Source of the DNA: Nitrososphaerota archaeon
GTDB lineage: Archaea > Thermoproteota > EX4484-205 > JAAOZP01
Length of the DNA: 64,000 nucleotides
Direction: 5' to 3'
Assembly: GCA_011605725.1 (NCBI GenBank)
Contig: JAAOZP010000009.1
Span: 102,351-166,350, forward strand
Under the pieces are notes generated by a model, which ran no database searches, was not told where the DNA came from, and worked only from the letters and a program-made list of their open reading frames with translations. The translations under genes and the position numbers were made by a program. The stretch's first letter is position 1, and every line of letters begins with the position of its first letter. Positions 43,642 to 53,054 of this stretch are shown in pieces.

Positions 43642-44553
43642 ACTCTATGCTTACCAGTTCGAGGAGAACCTCTTCTTCTAATCCGAGAAAGCAGGATAAT
43701 GATGTTAAGGGAAGCGCGTTCACCGGCTTATCATTCACGGTAATCCTGCTGTTGTTGAATGTTCTAAGGAATCCAGGTATTCTCATGCTTGTTATTATTC
43801 CAGTGTTTTTTTCAATGAATACGCTGGGCGTGCTCCATACGGTGTTGTTGCAGTAATATATTATTTCCAGCGTGTCTTTGCCCGCAATCTTAGAAAGAGC
43901 TTCATACACGCTCCATATCTGAGGCTTAGCGGGAAGCTCGCTTACCCACCATGTTCGATTAAGCTCCGGGATACATGCCTTTCCCTCCTTAAGATAGATT
44001 AAAATCGTGAAGATTTTGGATGCCCACACTGGTGACGGTGGTGGATAACTGCTTATCTTTGGCTCAAAAACTCCAAGAGGGATGAACTCAGCGTTGAAAA
44101 GGATAATCCTTTCCTCCAAGGGTTGGAACAATGGCAGCAAAACCCCTACGTCCTTTCCCTGCCAGTAGAACCTTTCAGTGGTCGCATCATATTCGAAGAC
44201 GGCGCATTTTCTAAACTCTCTGAAAATCCTTTTCCCGTCCTCGGTATAAACAGAATGCCCTACAACATAGATTGTAAAGTTCAAAATGTAGGTTTCTCTG
44301 CTTCTCTGGATCTCCAGGTTCAGAGTCGCGTTACGGCCAGCGATTTCCCTAAGCTCCAGAACTTCCCGGGCTCGATTTGAATAAGACCGTGAATAAACTT
44401 ATACTTGAGCCTTAGAATCTTGTTTTCCCCCAACCAGCTGATGTATTTGGGGTTTTGAGGAGCAGGATGCTGCGGGTAAGTCCAAAAAAGGATTACTGTA
44501 GCTGGAGCAATGATAATAGGAATTAAGAGGATGATGCTAAATCTTATTCTCAC
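43631..44553 (-). pseudogene. frameshifted secreted or membrane-anchored protein
   Basis: An N-terminal part from ATG 44553 has a signal/anchor helix (FSIILLIPIIIAPATVILFW) and reads to about 44380. A second frame continues the protein (REVLELREIAGRNATLNLEI, then ILNFTIYVVGHSVYTEDG) down to 43631. The two overlap and lack independent signals, so a single-base shift near 44340-44390 has split one gene of about 305 codons. Asn-X-Thr sequons agree with an exported protein. Family unknown. A sequencing error is possible. Confidence 0.55.
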
Positions 44554-44649
44554 CTCGTCCCCACTACTCCTGTTCTCAGAACGTATTTGGAGCCTATTAT
44601 AAGCCTTACGGAGTTAAACATTATATTCTGCGAAGCTATTAATAGGAAC

Positions 44650-45576
44650 GTGTTGAAGAAGAGCCAGCCGTTTGGGAGACTAGTCTTCCTCGGAACGTCT
44701 GCAGCAGTCCCTACAGTCAGCAGGAGCCACCCTTGCATAGCACTCTGGTGGAGGGGGGAGATACTTCTCTTCGACTGTGGAGAGGGTGCTCAAAGACAGT
44801 TGATGATCGCCAGCCTCAGCCTTGAAAAGATATCAAACATTTTCATAACCCACATGCATGGAGATCATGTTCTTGGGCTTCCAGGGCTACTTATGACGAT
44901 GACTCTTCAAAACAGGAGGAGGCCTCTCAACATATATGGTCCGAAAGGGCTTAGATCGTTTGTTGAATCCTGCCTGCCGATGATATTCTACCAGCCTAGT
45001 TTCCAGATCAGCATTAACGAGGTTGAGAATGGTCTAGTCGCCTCCGGCAGGAAGTATAAGGTTTATTCGTATGAAGTCAAGCATTCTGTTGAATCCTACG
45101 CCTACTGTTTCAAAGAGGACGACAGACCGGGCAAGTTTAATGTTGAGAAGGCTGAGAAGCTCGGCGTTAAGCCTGGGCCATTAAGGAGCATGCTAGTTGA
45201 GGGTAAGACGGTAATGCTTGAAGACGGTAGAATTATTAGGCCTGAGGAGGTTGTTGAACCACCCCGTCCCGGGGTTAAAATCGTCTACACTGGTGACATG
45301 GGGAATACTCCTGGCTTCGAGGAATTCTGCATGAATGCTGATATTCTTATTCACGAGGCTACTTTCGATGAGAGCATGGGAAGCGAAGCCAGTAGTCTTC
45401 AGCATTCAACCTGTGTTGAGGCGGCTAAACTGGCTGCGACTGCACGTGTTAAGAAGCTCATACTTACTCATGTAAGCTCCAGGTATGGTGATGCCTCAAT
45501 ACTGATTGAGCAGGCCAGGAGGTTTTTCCAAGAAGTCCAAGTTGCTGAAGACTTTCTATCTATCGAGATTTTTTGA
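44650..45576 (+). CDS. rnz: ribonuclease Z
   Basis: tRNA 3'-end endonuclease of the metallo-beta-lactamase fold. Zinc motif HMHGDHVLGLPG is intact, along with VFLGTSAAVPT at the start, VYTGDMG, and a late HVSSRY. I choose GTG 44650 (or TTG 44653) because a TATA-like acattatatt at 44619-44626 is 27 bp upstream; the in-frame TTG at 44587 would put 21 odd residues in front. Confidence 0.92.
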   Translation: MLKKSQPFGRLVFLGTSAAVPTVSRSHPCIALWWRGEILLFDCGEGAQRQLMIASLSLEKISNIFITHMHGDHVLGLPGLLMTMTLQNRRRPLNIYGPKGLRSFVESCLPMIFYQPSFQISINEVENGLVASGRKYKVYSYEVKHSVESYAYCFKEDDRPGKFNVEKAEKLGVKPGPLRSMLVEGKTVMLEDGRIIRPEEVVEPPRPGVKIVYTGDMGNTPGFEEFCMNADILIHEATFDESMGSEASSLQHSTCVEAAKLAATARVKKLILTHVSSRYGDASILIEQARRFFQEVQVAEDFLSIEIF

Positions 45577-46116
45577 AAGAATACTCTTCAGTTTGCTTTC
45601 AACGGTTTCAGCAAGGCTACTCGTGCTTCCGTCATTCACTATGTAGACGTCGCTTAACGCAAGCACCTCCCCAAGCCCGACTGAGAGCTCCACCCTATCC
45701 CTTTCCTCAAGCTCCCCGAGCGTCTTAGGGTCGTCAGGCCTGCTTCTCTTAGAAAGCCTGCTGTATCTAAGACTTACTGGTGCCAATACTCCAACCAGAA
45801 TCACAGAATATCCTTCAGACTTAAAGTATTCTACTTCTTTCAACGACCTTACTCCTTCCACTACAACACACTCTGCTTTCAAATTCTCAATCTTTCTTTG
45901 CACAAGCCTGGCAACAGCATCATTACCCAGTTTCCTCCTAAGTTCAACCATAAACCTGCTCATCGACACTATGTCTCCACCTACTCCACGGGCTTCAGCC
46001 TCCTCTCGAACAGCATCTCCCATGGAAACTACTGTAAAACCATGTTTCTCGATAATTTTCGCAACCGTCGTCTTACCTGAGCCCGGCATCCCGGCGATAA
46101 GAATCAGCTGCTTCAA
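45556..46116 (-). CDS. P-loop kinase-like protein (UPF0200 / adenylate-kinase-like)
   Basis: About 186 residues with Walker A AGMPGSGKTTVAKI at the start and a VVVEGVRS segment as in the UPF0200 family of archaeal nucleotide or coenzyme A kinases. Substrate is not established. The TTG at 46116 fits a TATA box shared with the divergent thpR (46143-46152); a GTG at 46131 is an alternative. Confidence 0.8.
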   Translation of the reverse strand: MKQLILIAGMPGSGKTTVAKIIEKHGFTVVSMGDAVREEAEARGVGGDIVSMSRFMVELRRKLGNDAVARLVQRKIENLKAECVVVEGVRSLKEVEYFKSEGYSVILVGVLAPVSLRYSRLSKRSRPDDPKTLGELEERDRVELSVGLGEVLALSDVYIVNDGSTSSLAETVESKLKSILSKNLDR

Positions 46117-46142
46117 TAATAACCGTCTCACATAAAGGTAAG

Positions 46143-46152
46143 GTATATAAAT
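46143..46152. promoter_or_regulatory. single symmetric TATA box for two divergent genes
   Basis: gtatataaat lies 24-31 bp before the thpR ATG (46174) on the plus strand and about 27-36 bp before the TTG (46116) on the minus strand. As the core tatata is self-complementary, one element may serve both leaderless genes. Confidence 0.5.
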
Positions 46153-46173
46153 TCTTACTCAGTCATACTCAGG

Positions 46174-46725
46174 ATGGTAAGGCTCTTCGTTTCAATGGAT
46201 GTTGAAAATGAGAATGTTAGCCGTAGAATACTTGAGATTCAGAAGAGACTTGTTGAAACCGGGGCTGATTTAAAGCTGGTCGATGCGAATATTCTTCACT
46301 TGACGCTATTCTTCATAGGGGAAGTTCCTGAAACCATGGTTAGCACGATACGTGAGAGACTTTCCGGAGTCGAGGGCAGCCCGATTGAAGTAGAGCTGAG
46401 GGGTCTTGGAGCGTTTCCAACGGTTTCACAACCCAGGGTTGTCTTCGCTGGAATCGGAAAGGGGGATAAGGAGCTTGTTGAAAGGGCTGAAAAGGTTTCA
46501 GAATCCTTGTCCAAAATAGGTTTTAGGATGAACGAGCGGTTCTCCTCACACTTGACTATCGCTAGGGTTAGGAGCCGTTTAAACCTTGATAAGCTCGTTT
46601 TTTTCATCAGGAGTAACAGGGATATCTTTATAGGGGAGGTTATTACGAGCAGGCTCAGGCTTAAGAAGAGCATTTTGACGCCACGTGGACCAGTATATGA
46701 AACCCTCTGGGAAAAAATTGATTAG
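46174..46725 (+). CDS. thpR: RNA 2',3'-cyclic phosphodiesterase
   Basis: 183 residues of the 2H phosphoesterase (LigT) family, opening 2',3'-cyclic phosphates of RNA. Both catalytic HxT motifs are present: ILHLTLFFIGE and SHLTIARVRS. cca follows after 22 bp, so tRNA end metabolism genes are grouped. Confidence 0.92.
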   Translation: MVRLFVSMDVENENVSRRILEIQKRLVETGADLKLVDANILHLTLFFIGEVPETMVSTIRERLSGVEGSPIEVELRGLGAFPTVSQPRVVFAGIGKGDKELVERAEKVSESLSKIGFRMNERFSSHLTIARVRSRLNLDKLVFFIRSNRDIFIGEVITSRLRLKKSILTPRGPVYETLWEKID

Positions 46726-46747
46726 CAGGTACTGGTGATACTAATAT

Positions 46748-48154
46748 ATGTCGAATAGTCTTCAAGAGGTTGTTCAAGAAGCTCTGAGAAGGGTTAAGCC
46801 TAGTTTAGAGGAGGAGGAGCGGGTTAACAATATACTTTCAAAAACTGTTTCAATACTTAGAGAAGAGTTTAACCGATTGGAGCCTGAAGCCGAGGTCCTT
46901 GTGGAAGGATCCGTGGCTAAGAACACTTGGCTCAGCGGAGAGACTGATGCTGATATCTTCGTAAGGTTTCCTGTTGAATGGAAGAAGAGTGAAATGGGGG
47001 AAACCCTGATAGAGAGTGTTAAAAAAATATTTGGCCCGGAGAAATGCAGACTCCGGTTTGCAGAACACCCGTACGTGACGGTTAGGATGGATAATATTAA
47101 CGTGGATATTGTTCCATGCTACAAGGTTAAGAAGGGTTTCTACAAGAGTGCAACCGACAGGACTGTTTTCCACACGGAGTTTGTGAAGGAGAAGCTAAGC
47201 CTAGAACTGAGGGACGAGGCCCGGCTTCTTAAAAGGTTCTTCAAGGGAATAGGGGTTTACGGCGCGGAGATAAAGACAAGAGGGTTCAGCGGCTTTCTAG
47301 TTGAGCTCCTTGTATACTCTTTCGGAGGGTTTGTCAAAACCTTGGAAGCCCTTAGAGACTTTAAGCCTCCTCTCATTCTGGATCCCGGCGGGCTCTACAA
47401 GGGTAGGGAGGAAGAGCTTGCTAGGAGAGCTATGGGAAGCCTGCTGTGCGTCATAGATCCTGTTGACGAGCTTAGGAATGTAGCTGCTGCAGTCAGTGGC
47501 GAGAGCCTAAGCATAGCGCAGTACGCTGCCCACATGATGCTCAAGAAACCCTCTATAGAGTTTTTCTATCCCGTCTACAGGACATCTAGGGAAGAGCTTA
47601 GGGAGACCTTGAGAAGTAGAGGACTCAACATCGTTTCAATCACTATACCGGCTTGGACTGATATTCCAGATATTTTATGGGGGCAAGCCTACAGGCTTCT
47701 TTCGAGGCTAAGCAGTTTTCTCCAGGAGAATGAATTCGAGGTCTTGATGGAGAGAGCTTGGAGTGACGAGGAGAAACATATTGTTCTAATATTTATAGTG
47801 GAGGAGGTTGAGAAGAGGGCGGCTATACTCCACATGGGTCCACCCTATTTCAGCAGTAATGTTCCCAGGTTTGTTGAAACCTATTTGAGCAGTGAGAGGA
47901 TGCTGATCCATCCGTTTCCACGAAACGGAAGATGGTGGACTATTCTCAAGCCTAAAGTAAAGGACGTTAGAGAAGCTATATCTAGATTCTTATCTTCAAG
48001 CGAATACTTGAAAGGCTTTTCAGAAAAAATCCTTGAATCTCTCTCCAGATCCACTATACGCTTAGGCGAGGATGTTGTGAATGCTGTTGAAAATCCAGAA
48101 TACATTTCTTTCTTAGAAAGATGTATGAACCCTTTTCCTTGGCTTTCTAAATAA
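46748..48154 (+). CDS. cca: CCA-adding enzyme, archaeal class I
   Basis: 468 residues. The nucleotidyltransferase motif is VEGSVAKNTWLSGETDADIF with the catalytic acids, and NVDIVPCY supplies the third carboxylate. It builds or repairs the tRNA 3' CCA; the tRNA-Pro of this window does not encode CCA. Its end overlaps the convergent DUF72 gene by 8 bp. Confidence 0.95.
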   Translation: MSNSLQEVVQEALRRVKPSLEEEERVNNILSKTVSILREEFNRLEPEAEVLVEGSVAKNTWLSGETDADIFVRFPVEWKKSEMGETLIESVKKIFGPEKCRLRFAEHPYVTVRMDNINVDIVPCYKVKKGFYKSATDRTVFHTEFVKEKLSLELRDEARLLKRFFKGIGVYGAEIKTRGFSGFLVELLVYSFGGFVKTLEALRDFKPPLILDPGGLYKGREEELARRAMGSLLCVIDPVDELRNVAAAVSGESLSIAQYAAHMMLKKPSIEFFYPVYRTSREELRETLRSRGLNIVSITIPAWTDIPDILWGQAYRLLSRLSSFLQENEFEVLMERAWSDEEKHIVLIFIVEEVEKRAAILHMGPPYFSSNVPRFVETYLSSERMLIHPFPRNGRWWTILKPKVKDVREAISRFLSSSEYLKGFSEKILESLSRSTIRLGEDVVNAVENPEYISFLERCMNPFPWLSK

Positions 48155-48875
48155 GCGTGAGGAAATGCTTAGCAGAATCGAACATCTTGACGTTGTTAAA
48201 CAGCACATAGATTTCTTCTGCATCTTCAAGCCTTTCTATCAGTGTCTTTAACTTTTTCAAATCTTCAAAGCTATATACATAGTTATAATTGTAACGTTTT
48301 CCGAGTCCATGAAGCCTAAAGTAATACAGGCCTCTAGTAAGAGGCTGGTCCCAGAAAGGATCTACCACGTGAATAAGGTCAAACTTCTCCAGAATGCTTT
48401 TCGTCAAGCTTTTCTTCTCAAGCCATTCTCCCCGTGGTTCCCAAGCCAGTCTAACTCCTCCCCTATCTATCTTTTTCAAGAATTCCTTCATATTACTGAT
48501 GTTTTTCGGAGAAGGGTTGAAGCTAGGTGGTGTTTGAAACACAGCTATCTTGGCGTCAAGCCTCTTAACTATTTCCAAGATTCTCCCCCATGCTTCAAAG
48601 GTTTTTCTCGAAGGGTTGAAATCTCCATAACCCTTAAGCTCATCCTTACTTAAGCCGCTTCTTTTCCAAGTTGGGCTGTCAGGTGGATGCGTGATCCCCT
48701 GCCAGACTTTCACTGTGAACTCGAAGTCCTCGGGAGCTTGAGCCCTCCATTTTTCAGCTGTTTCCACCCTCGGAAGCTTATAGAAGGTCGACTGGATCTC
48801 AACCAGGTGGAACTCGGAGAAATATTTCTGCATTGAGACAGGGTAACCGCAGCAACCAACCTTAATCACGGTCAA
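48147..48875 (-). CDS. DUF72 family protein
   Basis: About 242 residues of the TIM-barrel-like DUF72 family, seen from IKVGCCGYPVSMQKYFSEFH, EIQSTFYKLP, and FTVKVWQGITHPP. Biochemical role is not known. TTAAAC at 48902-48907 is about 29 bp before TTG 48875, which I take as start; a TTG at 48893 and a GTG at 48869 also fit. Confidence 0.85.
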   Translation of the reverse strand: MTVIKVGCCGYPVSMQKYFSEFHLVEIQSTFYKLPRVETAEKWRAQAPEDFEFTVKVWQGITHPPDSPTWKRSGLSKDELKGYGDFNPSRKTFEAWGRILEIVKRLDAKIAVFQTPPSFNPSPKNISNMKEFLKKIDRGGVRLAWEPRGEWLEKKSLTKSILEKFDLIHVVDPFWDQPLTRGLYYFRLHGLGKRYNYNYVYSFEDLKKLKTLIERLEDAEEIYVLFNNVKMFDSAKHFLTLI

Positions 48876-48964
48876 CCCGAATAATATTGTCAACTGGCTG
48901 CTTAAACTTTTTTCTTAGGGAAAGCTTAATACCTCCTGTTTCTAGGGGGTGAGTGTGCTGGAAA

Positions 48965-49972
48965 ATGCTCACGGTAATTGTATCGGGCTTCTTCGGCGAT
49001 GAGGGAAAGGGGAAGATCGCTGCCTTTTTGGCGCTTAAGGAGCGTCCAAAGATAGCTGTCCGCACGGGCTCCGTTAACGCCGGGCATACTGTGGTATACC
49101 GTGGCGTAACTTACAAGCTTAGGCTAGTGCCATGTTCATTCATAGTTCCAGAGACGAGGCTTCTTATAGGTGCTGGTGCAAACATAGACCCTAAGGTTTT
49201 CTTAGGGGAGGTTGGTTTACTCGGTGTTAATGGAAGAGTTTTCATAGATGGTAATGCTTCAGTGATTGAGGAGAAGCATGTTGAGGCTGACAGGAGCAAC
49301 GGTTTCTTCCGGGAGTTCATAGGAACAACGGGTACAGGGGTTTCTCCAGCGCTGGTTGACAGGGTTGCTAGAAGAGCCATGCTTGTTAAAGATGTTCCGG
49401 CTTTAAAGGAATATGTTACAGACGTGGCTGAAGAAGTTAACTCCGCGTTAGACGAAGGGGAGAATGTTCATCTCGAGGGTACTCAAGGTTTCTACCTTAG
49501 CCTCTATCATGGAACATACCCGTATGTGACTGGAAGGGATACTACTGCAGCAGCGGTATGTAGCGAGTGCGGCGTGGGTCCGAAAAGAGTTGACGAGGTG
49601 CTTCTCGTTTTGAAGAGCTTCGTGACTAGAGTTGGAAACGGCCCTCTTGAAGGGGAGCTTTCACCAGAGGAAGCTGAAAGAAAGGGATTTGTTGAAAGGG
49701 GAACCGTAACAGGTAGGCTCAGGAGAGCTGCCCCGTTCAATTTTCAAATGGCTAGGCGCGCAGCCATTGTGAACAGCGCTACTCAAATAGCTGTTACAAA
49801 GCTGGATGTCTTGTTTCCGGAGTGTTCTCACGCCCGGAGGAGGGAGGAACTGTCGAACGAATGTTTACGCTTCCTGCGAAAGATCCAGGATGAAACAGGC
49901 GTCCCAGTGACTATAGCCAGCACCGGCGCTGAGACGGAGGACACTGTTTACATCGGTCCGGAAGGAGTGTAA
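48965..49972 (+). CDS. purA: adenylosuccinate synthetase
   Basis: First step from IMP to AMP. The GTP loop GFFGDEGKGK and the GSVNAGHTVVYRG stretch are at the N-terminus; EGTQGFYLSLYHGTYPYVTG is the substrate region. 335 residues, the short archaeal form. ATG 48965 follows a GGGGGTGA ribosome binding site; an in-frame GTG at 48953 lies too near it. Confidence 0.94.
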   Translation: MLTVIVSGFFGDEGKGKIAAFLALKERPKIAVRTGSVNAGHTVVYRGVTYKLRLVPCSFIVPETRLLIGAGANIDPKVFLGEVGLLGVNGRVFIDGNASVIEEKHVEADRSNGFFREFIGTTGTGVSPALVDRVARRAMLVKDVPALKEYVTDVAEEVNSALDEGENVHLEGTQGFYLSLYHGTYPYVTGRDTTAAAVCSECGVGPKRVDEVLLVLKSFVTRVGNGPLEGELSPEEAERKGFVERGTVTGRLRRAAPFNFQMARRAAIVNSATQIAVTKLDVLFPECSHARRREELSNECLRFLRKIQDETGVPVTIASTGAETEDTVYIGPEGV

Positions 49973-50015
49973 CCCTAGTGGGAATGACAGATAGGGTTTT
50001 TCCTCGTACTTCAGC

Positions 50016-50744
50016 TTACTGCTGGTTTTGCATGACGCTTTGAAGCCTTACTACTAGCGGGCTGTCGGTGTCGCGCTGCCTATTGCCGCTACTGTTTATG
50101 GCCCTTAATAACTCTATGAAGTTACTTACTCTCTGCTGCGTAACTATTTCTGGAGACATCTTCTGCCTCAAGTTTTTTAGCCTTGCCATTATGGACTCTG
50201 TCTCTTTTATTTCCAGAAGAGTTATGTCTAGACTGGTCTCCAGCATTGTTTCAGCAGCCTTATAGCTTATCTCGTCCACTTCGCCTGTTGAAAGCTGAAC
50301 CTTGTTTATGGATCTAACCCTCATAAGCGTGTCCAATCTGTTTTTAAGCTCCTCCTGAATCCTGCTGAGCTCGGAAGACAATTCGGCAACCCTATTGCTG
50401 AGCTCATTCATATCCTTCAAATATGTTCCCTTAAGCTCGTCATATATGTTTGTAGGTATCTGGTGCTCATGCCTCAGGTTTTCAAGCGCCTCAAGCCTTC
50501 TCCTCGTTATCTCAACGCTTCTTATCAGGCTCTCAGCCTTTATTTTCCAGAAGTTTTTCAGCAAGACATAGTCTTTCCCAGTCTCCACAGCCTCCCCGTC
50601 GACCTTTATGAAGCCACCGTTATGCATCATTATGAAGAACTTTGAAGGCATGCCTCTGGGATCTATTTCGAAACCTACTAGGGTTCCTATTTCCCTATCG
50701 TAAACATCCTTAACGGGTAAGCCTAGAATCCTACTGTTATCCAT
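50016..50744 (-). CDS. CdvA-like PRC-barrel coiled-coil protein
   Basis: 242 residues: a PRC barrel (VKDVYDREIGTLVGFEIDPR, about 1-75) followed by a long coiled coil (about 75-200), as in CdvA, the membrane-recruiting protein of archaeal ESCRT division. The ESCRT-III-binding tail is not obvious, and no cdvB or cdvC lies in the window. It is next to the replication genes. A divergent homologue with another role is possible. Confidence 0.72.
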   Translation of the reverse strand: MDNSRILGLPVKDVYDREIGTLVGFEIDPRGMPSKFFIMMHNGGFIKVDGEAVETGKDYVLLKNFWKIKAESLIRSVEITRRRLEALENLRHEHQIPTNIYDELKGTYLKDMNELSNRVAELSSELSRIQEELKNRLDTLMRVRSINKVQLSTGEVDEISYKAAETMLETSLDITLLEIKETESIMARLKNLRQKMSPEIVTQQRVSNFIELLRAINSSGNRQRDTDSPLVVRLQSVMQNQQ

Positions 50745-50842
50745 CGATAATTGATTGTTTATGACTGTTTATTTAATATAATTCTAAAAAGGCGTTGACA
50801 ATACGCCACAATATTTTTGACGTCTTAAAAGCATTAAAATTT

Positions 50843-53053
50843 TTACTCGCCGAATTCACTGAGACTTGTCTGAACACCCTCTTCCATAAGCCTCCTCTCC
50901 CATTCTTCACTATGTATCACTCCTCCCGCCTCCTTCTTAATGTTTAAAGCAAGTTTTTGGCCGATGCCAGGTATTCTGGAAAGCTCCGCAACGCTTGCAG
51001 AGGCTATGTCTGAAACCCTTTTGAAACCGTGGTTGTAAAGCCTTCTCGCCCTAACCCTTCCAACCCCCTCCAAGGATGATGCTAGCTCAACTAGCTCCGG
51101 CTTGACGCCGTACTTTATTCTTGCCTCAAGCTCGCTGAATCTCTTTACGGCGTCGAAATCCTTAATCAGCCTAGCTATTTCCTTCGCTGAGTAAGCCAGC
51201 CATTGAGCCGTCTCCTTACACGCGTAAAGATCTCCTGGTTCAACACCAAGCTTAAGATAGATATCGTCCTCACTATACTCGTTTATCCACATCCAGAGTG
51301 TCGCCACTGTCTTGTAGGTTTCCATCGGGTCAACGTCCCCTATATCTACGTAAAGCTCTCTTTCATGTCTGCCTACAAACTCTACCACGAAGCTTTCTGT
51401 GGACCCGGTTATGCTGAATTTCGGCCTCATGTCTGGGGATGCGCATATTAAGTTTAGACCGCTCACCTCGGTGAAGACGCAAGGCTTATTCTTTAAACCG
51501 TTGAGGAACATTATTCCAGTAGAGGGAGAGATATATAGCTCTGATATTCTCCTACCCAAGGGCGTTGCCTCAAGAAAACCATTTCTCTCAACGATAAGCT
51601 CATCCTCCATTAGAATCCTAAGCACTCGCTTCACACGAGTCGAAACCCCTTTCCCCTTCTGAACATGATAAAGAGTGTTTCGAAAAACTTCAACTATGCT
51701 CTTAACGTCTGGAGCTATCCTGCTAGCTATGCATGCAAGTATTGCTGTCGAGAAGTATGTTCCTAGACCTAGCTTGGAGGTTATTTTTTCAGCGGTTGAG
51801 TCAACATATCTGGCAATAAGATAGTCGACATCATTCTCGTTCCTGGAGTAAATCACTGCTTCACCATACTTATCGTATTTCGGTCTTCCCGCTCTGCCCG
51901 CCATCTGCTTATACTCCATAACGGTTATCATGTTGCTGACATGTGTTTCAGGATCAAACCTGTTTACTGAAGTTATGCAAACAACTCTTGCAGGAAGATT
52001 AACGCCTGCTGCAAGCGTGGGGGTTGCTGTTATGACTTTCAACAGCCTTTCCTTGAAAGCCTTCTCAATCGTTCTACGCTGGAATGTGGTTAACCCTGCA
52101 TGGTGGAACGCAACTCCTTTTTCAACGACGCTTGCCAAATCTTCTCCAATTATGGTTGACTCGCTGTTCTCCCTTATTTCTGCAGCTAGTTCTCGAAGCC
52201 TTTCTCTTTCCCTTTCGGAGAGGTAAAGGTAAGATATTGAGGAGAGTTTCCTCGCCAAGTATACTGTCTTCTTCCTTGTTTCGACAAAGAAGAGAGCCTG
52301 TCCTCCCTCTTTCAAAGAATAGGCTAGCAATACGTGTAAAGGCTCGTCGAAATTCCCTTCTAAATCAACAATATCACCATCGTTGAAAATAATTTTCGAG
52401 TCATAGAAAACTCCTTCTCTCAGTCTGACAGGTCTCCAATCTGAGACTACACACTTAGCATTAAGCCATTTAGCAACCTCATCGGCGTTAGAGACTGTCG
52501 CGCTTAAAGCTATGAGTTGTGCTTTAGGAAGAATCCTTCTCGTAAAAGATACTAGGGTTTCTATTCCTGGTCCACGGTCTTCAGAGTCAACATAATGGAT
52601 CTCGTCGAACACTATGAGGTTTACTTCTTCAATCCATCTGGGTCTATGCCTGATTATGGAATCAAACTTTTCGTAAGTTGCAATGATCACATCGTAATCT
52701 GCAAGTTCCTCCGCCTTTGAATCATAGTCTCCCGTCGCTAGGGCTATCCTAATATTTCCTTTCAAGCCACTAATTTTCCGGAGAATGCTGAAATCAACGT
52801 ATTTCTCCCAAGCGATTGCCCTTAGCGGTACGAGGTATACTGTTTTACCACCTTCGTTTTCAAGCTTGTGTATTGCAGCAAGCTGAGCCACCAGCGTTTT
52901 GCCGGAGGCTGTGGGCACTGCCAGCAGGAGGTTTTCTCCTTTAAACAGGCCTGCTTTGACAGCTTGTTCTTGCGGGGGATAAAGAGTTTTAAAACCCGCT
53001 TTGAGAAGCTCATCCTTAGCCTCCCTGCTTAGTGGCAGCTCTGTAAGTTCCAT
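50843..53053 (-). CDS. hel308: Hel308 DNA helicase
   Basis: 736 residues of superfamily 2. Motifs: Walker A AVPTASGKT, DEIH box (IVFDEIHYVDSEDRGPG), ALSATVSN, and motif VI QMAGRAGRPKYDKYG. The C-terminal part has the winged helix, ratchet and helix-hairpin-helix (LEGVGRVRARRLYNHGFK; LSRIPGIGQKLA). It unwinds lagging strands at blocked forks. Directly follows mcm with a 1-bp gap. Confidence 0.95.
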   Translation of the reverse strand: MELTELPLSREAKDELLKAGFKTLYPPQEQAVKAGLFKGENLLLAVPTASGKTLVAQLAAIHKLENEGGKTVYLVPLRAIAWEKYVDFSILRKISGLKGNIRIALATGDYDSKAEELADYDVIIATYEKFDSIIRHRPRWIEEVNLIVFDEIHYVDSEDRGPGIETLVSFTRRILPKAQLIALSATVSNADEVAKWLNAKCVVSDWRPVRLREGVFYDSKIIFNDGDIVDLEGNFDEPLHVLLAYSLKEGGQALFFVETRKKTVYLARKLSSISYLYLSERERERLRELAAEIRENSESTIIGEDLASVVEKGVAFHHAGLTTFQRRTIEKAFKERLLKVITATPTLAAGVNLPARVVCITSVNRFDPETHVSNMITVMEYKQMAGRAGRPKYDKYGEAVIYSRNENDVDYLIARYVDSTAEKITSKLGLGTYFSTAILACIASRIAPDVKSIVEVFRNTLYHVQKGKGVSTRVKRVLRILMEDELIVERNGFLEATPLGRRISELYISPSTGIMFLNGLKNKPCVFTEVSGLNLICASPDMRPKFSITGSTESFVVEFVGRHERELYVDIGDVDPMETYKTVATLWMWINEYSEDDIYLKLGVEPGDLYACKETAQWLAYSAKEIARLIKDFDAVKRFSELEARIKYGVKPELVELASSLEGVGRVRARRLYNHGFKRVSDIASASVAELSRIPGIGQKLALNIKKEAGGVIHSEEWERRLMEEGVQTSLSEFGE

Positions 53054-53054
53054 T

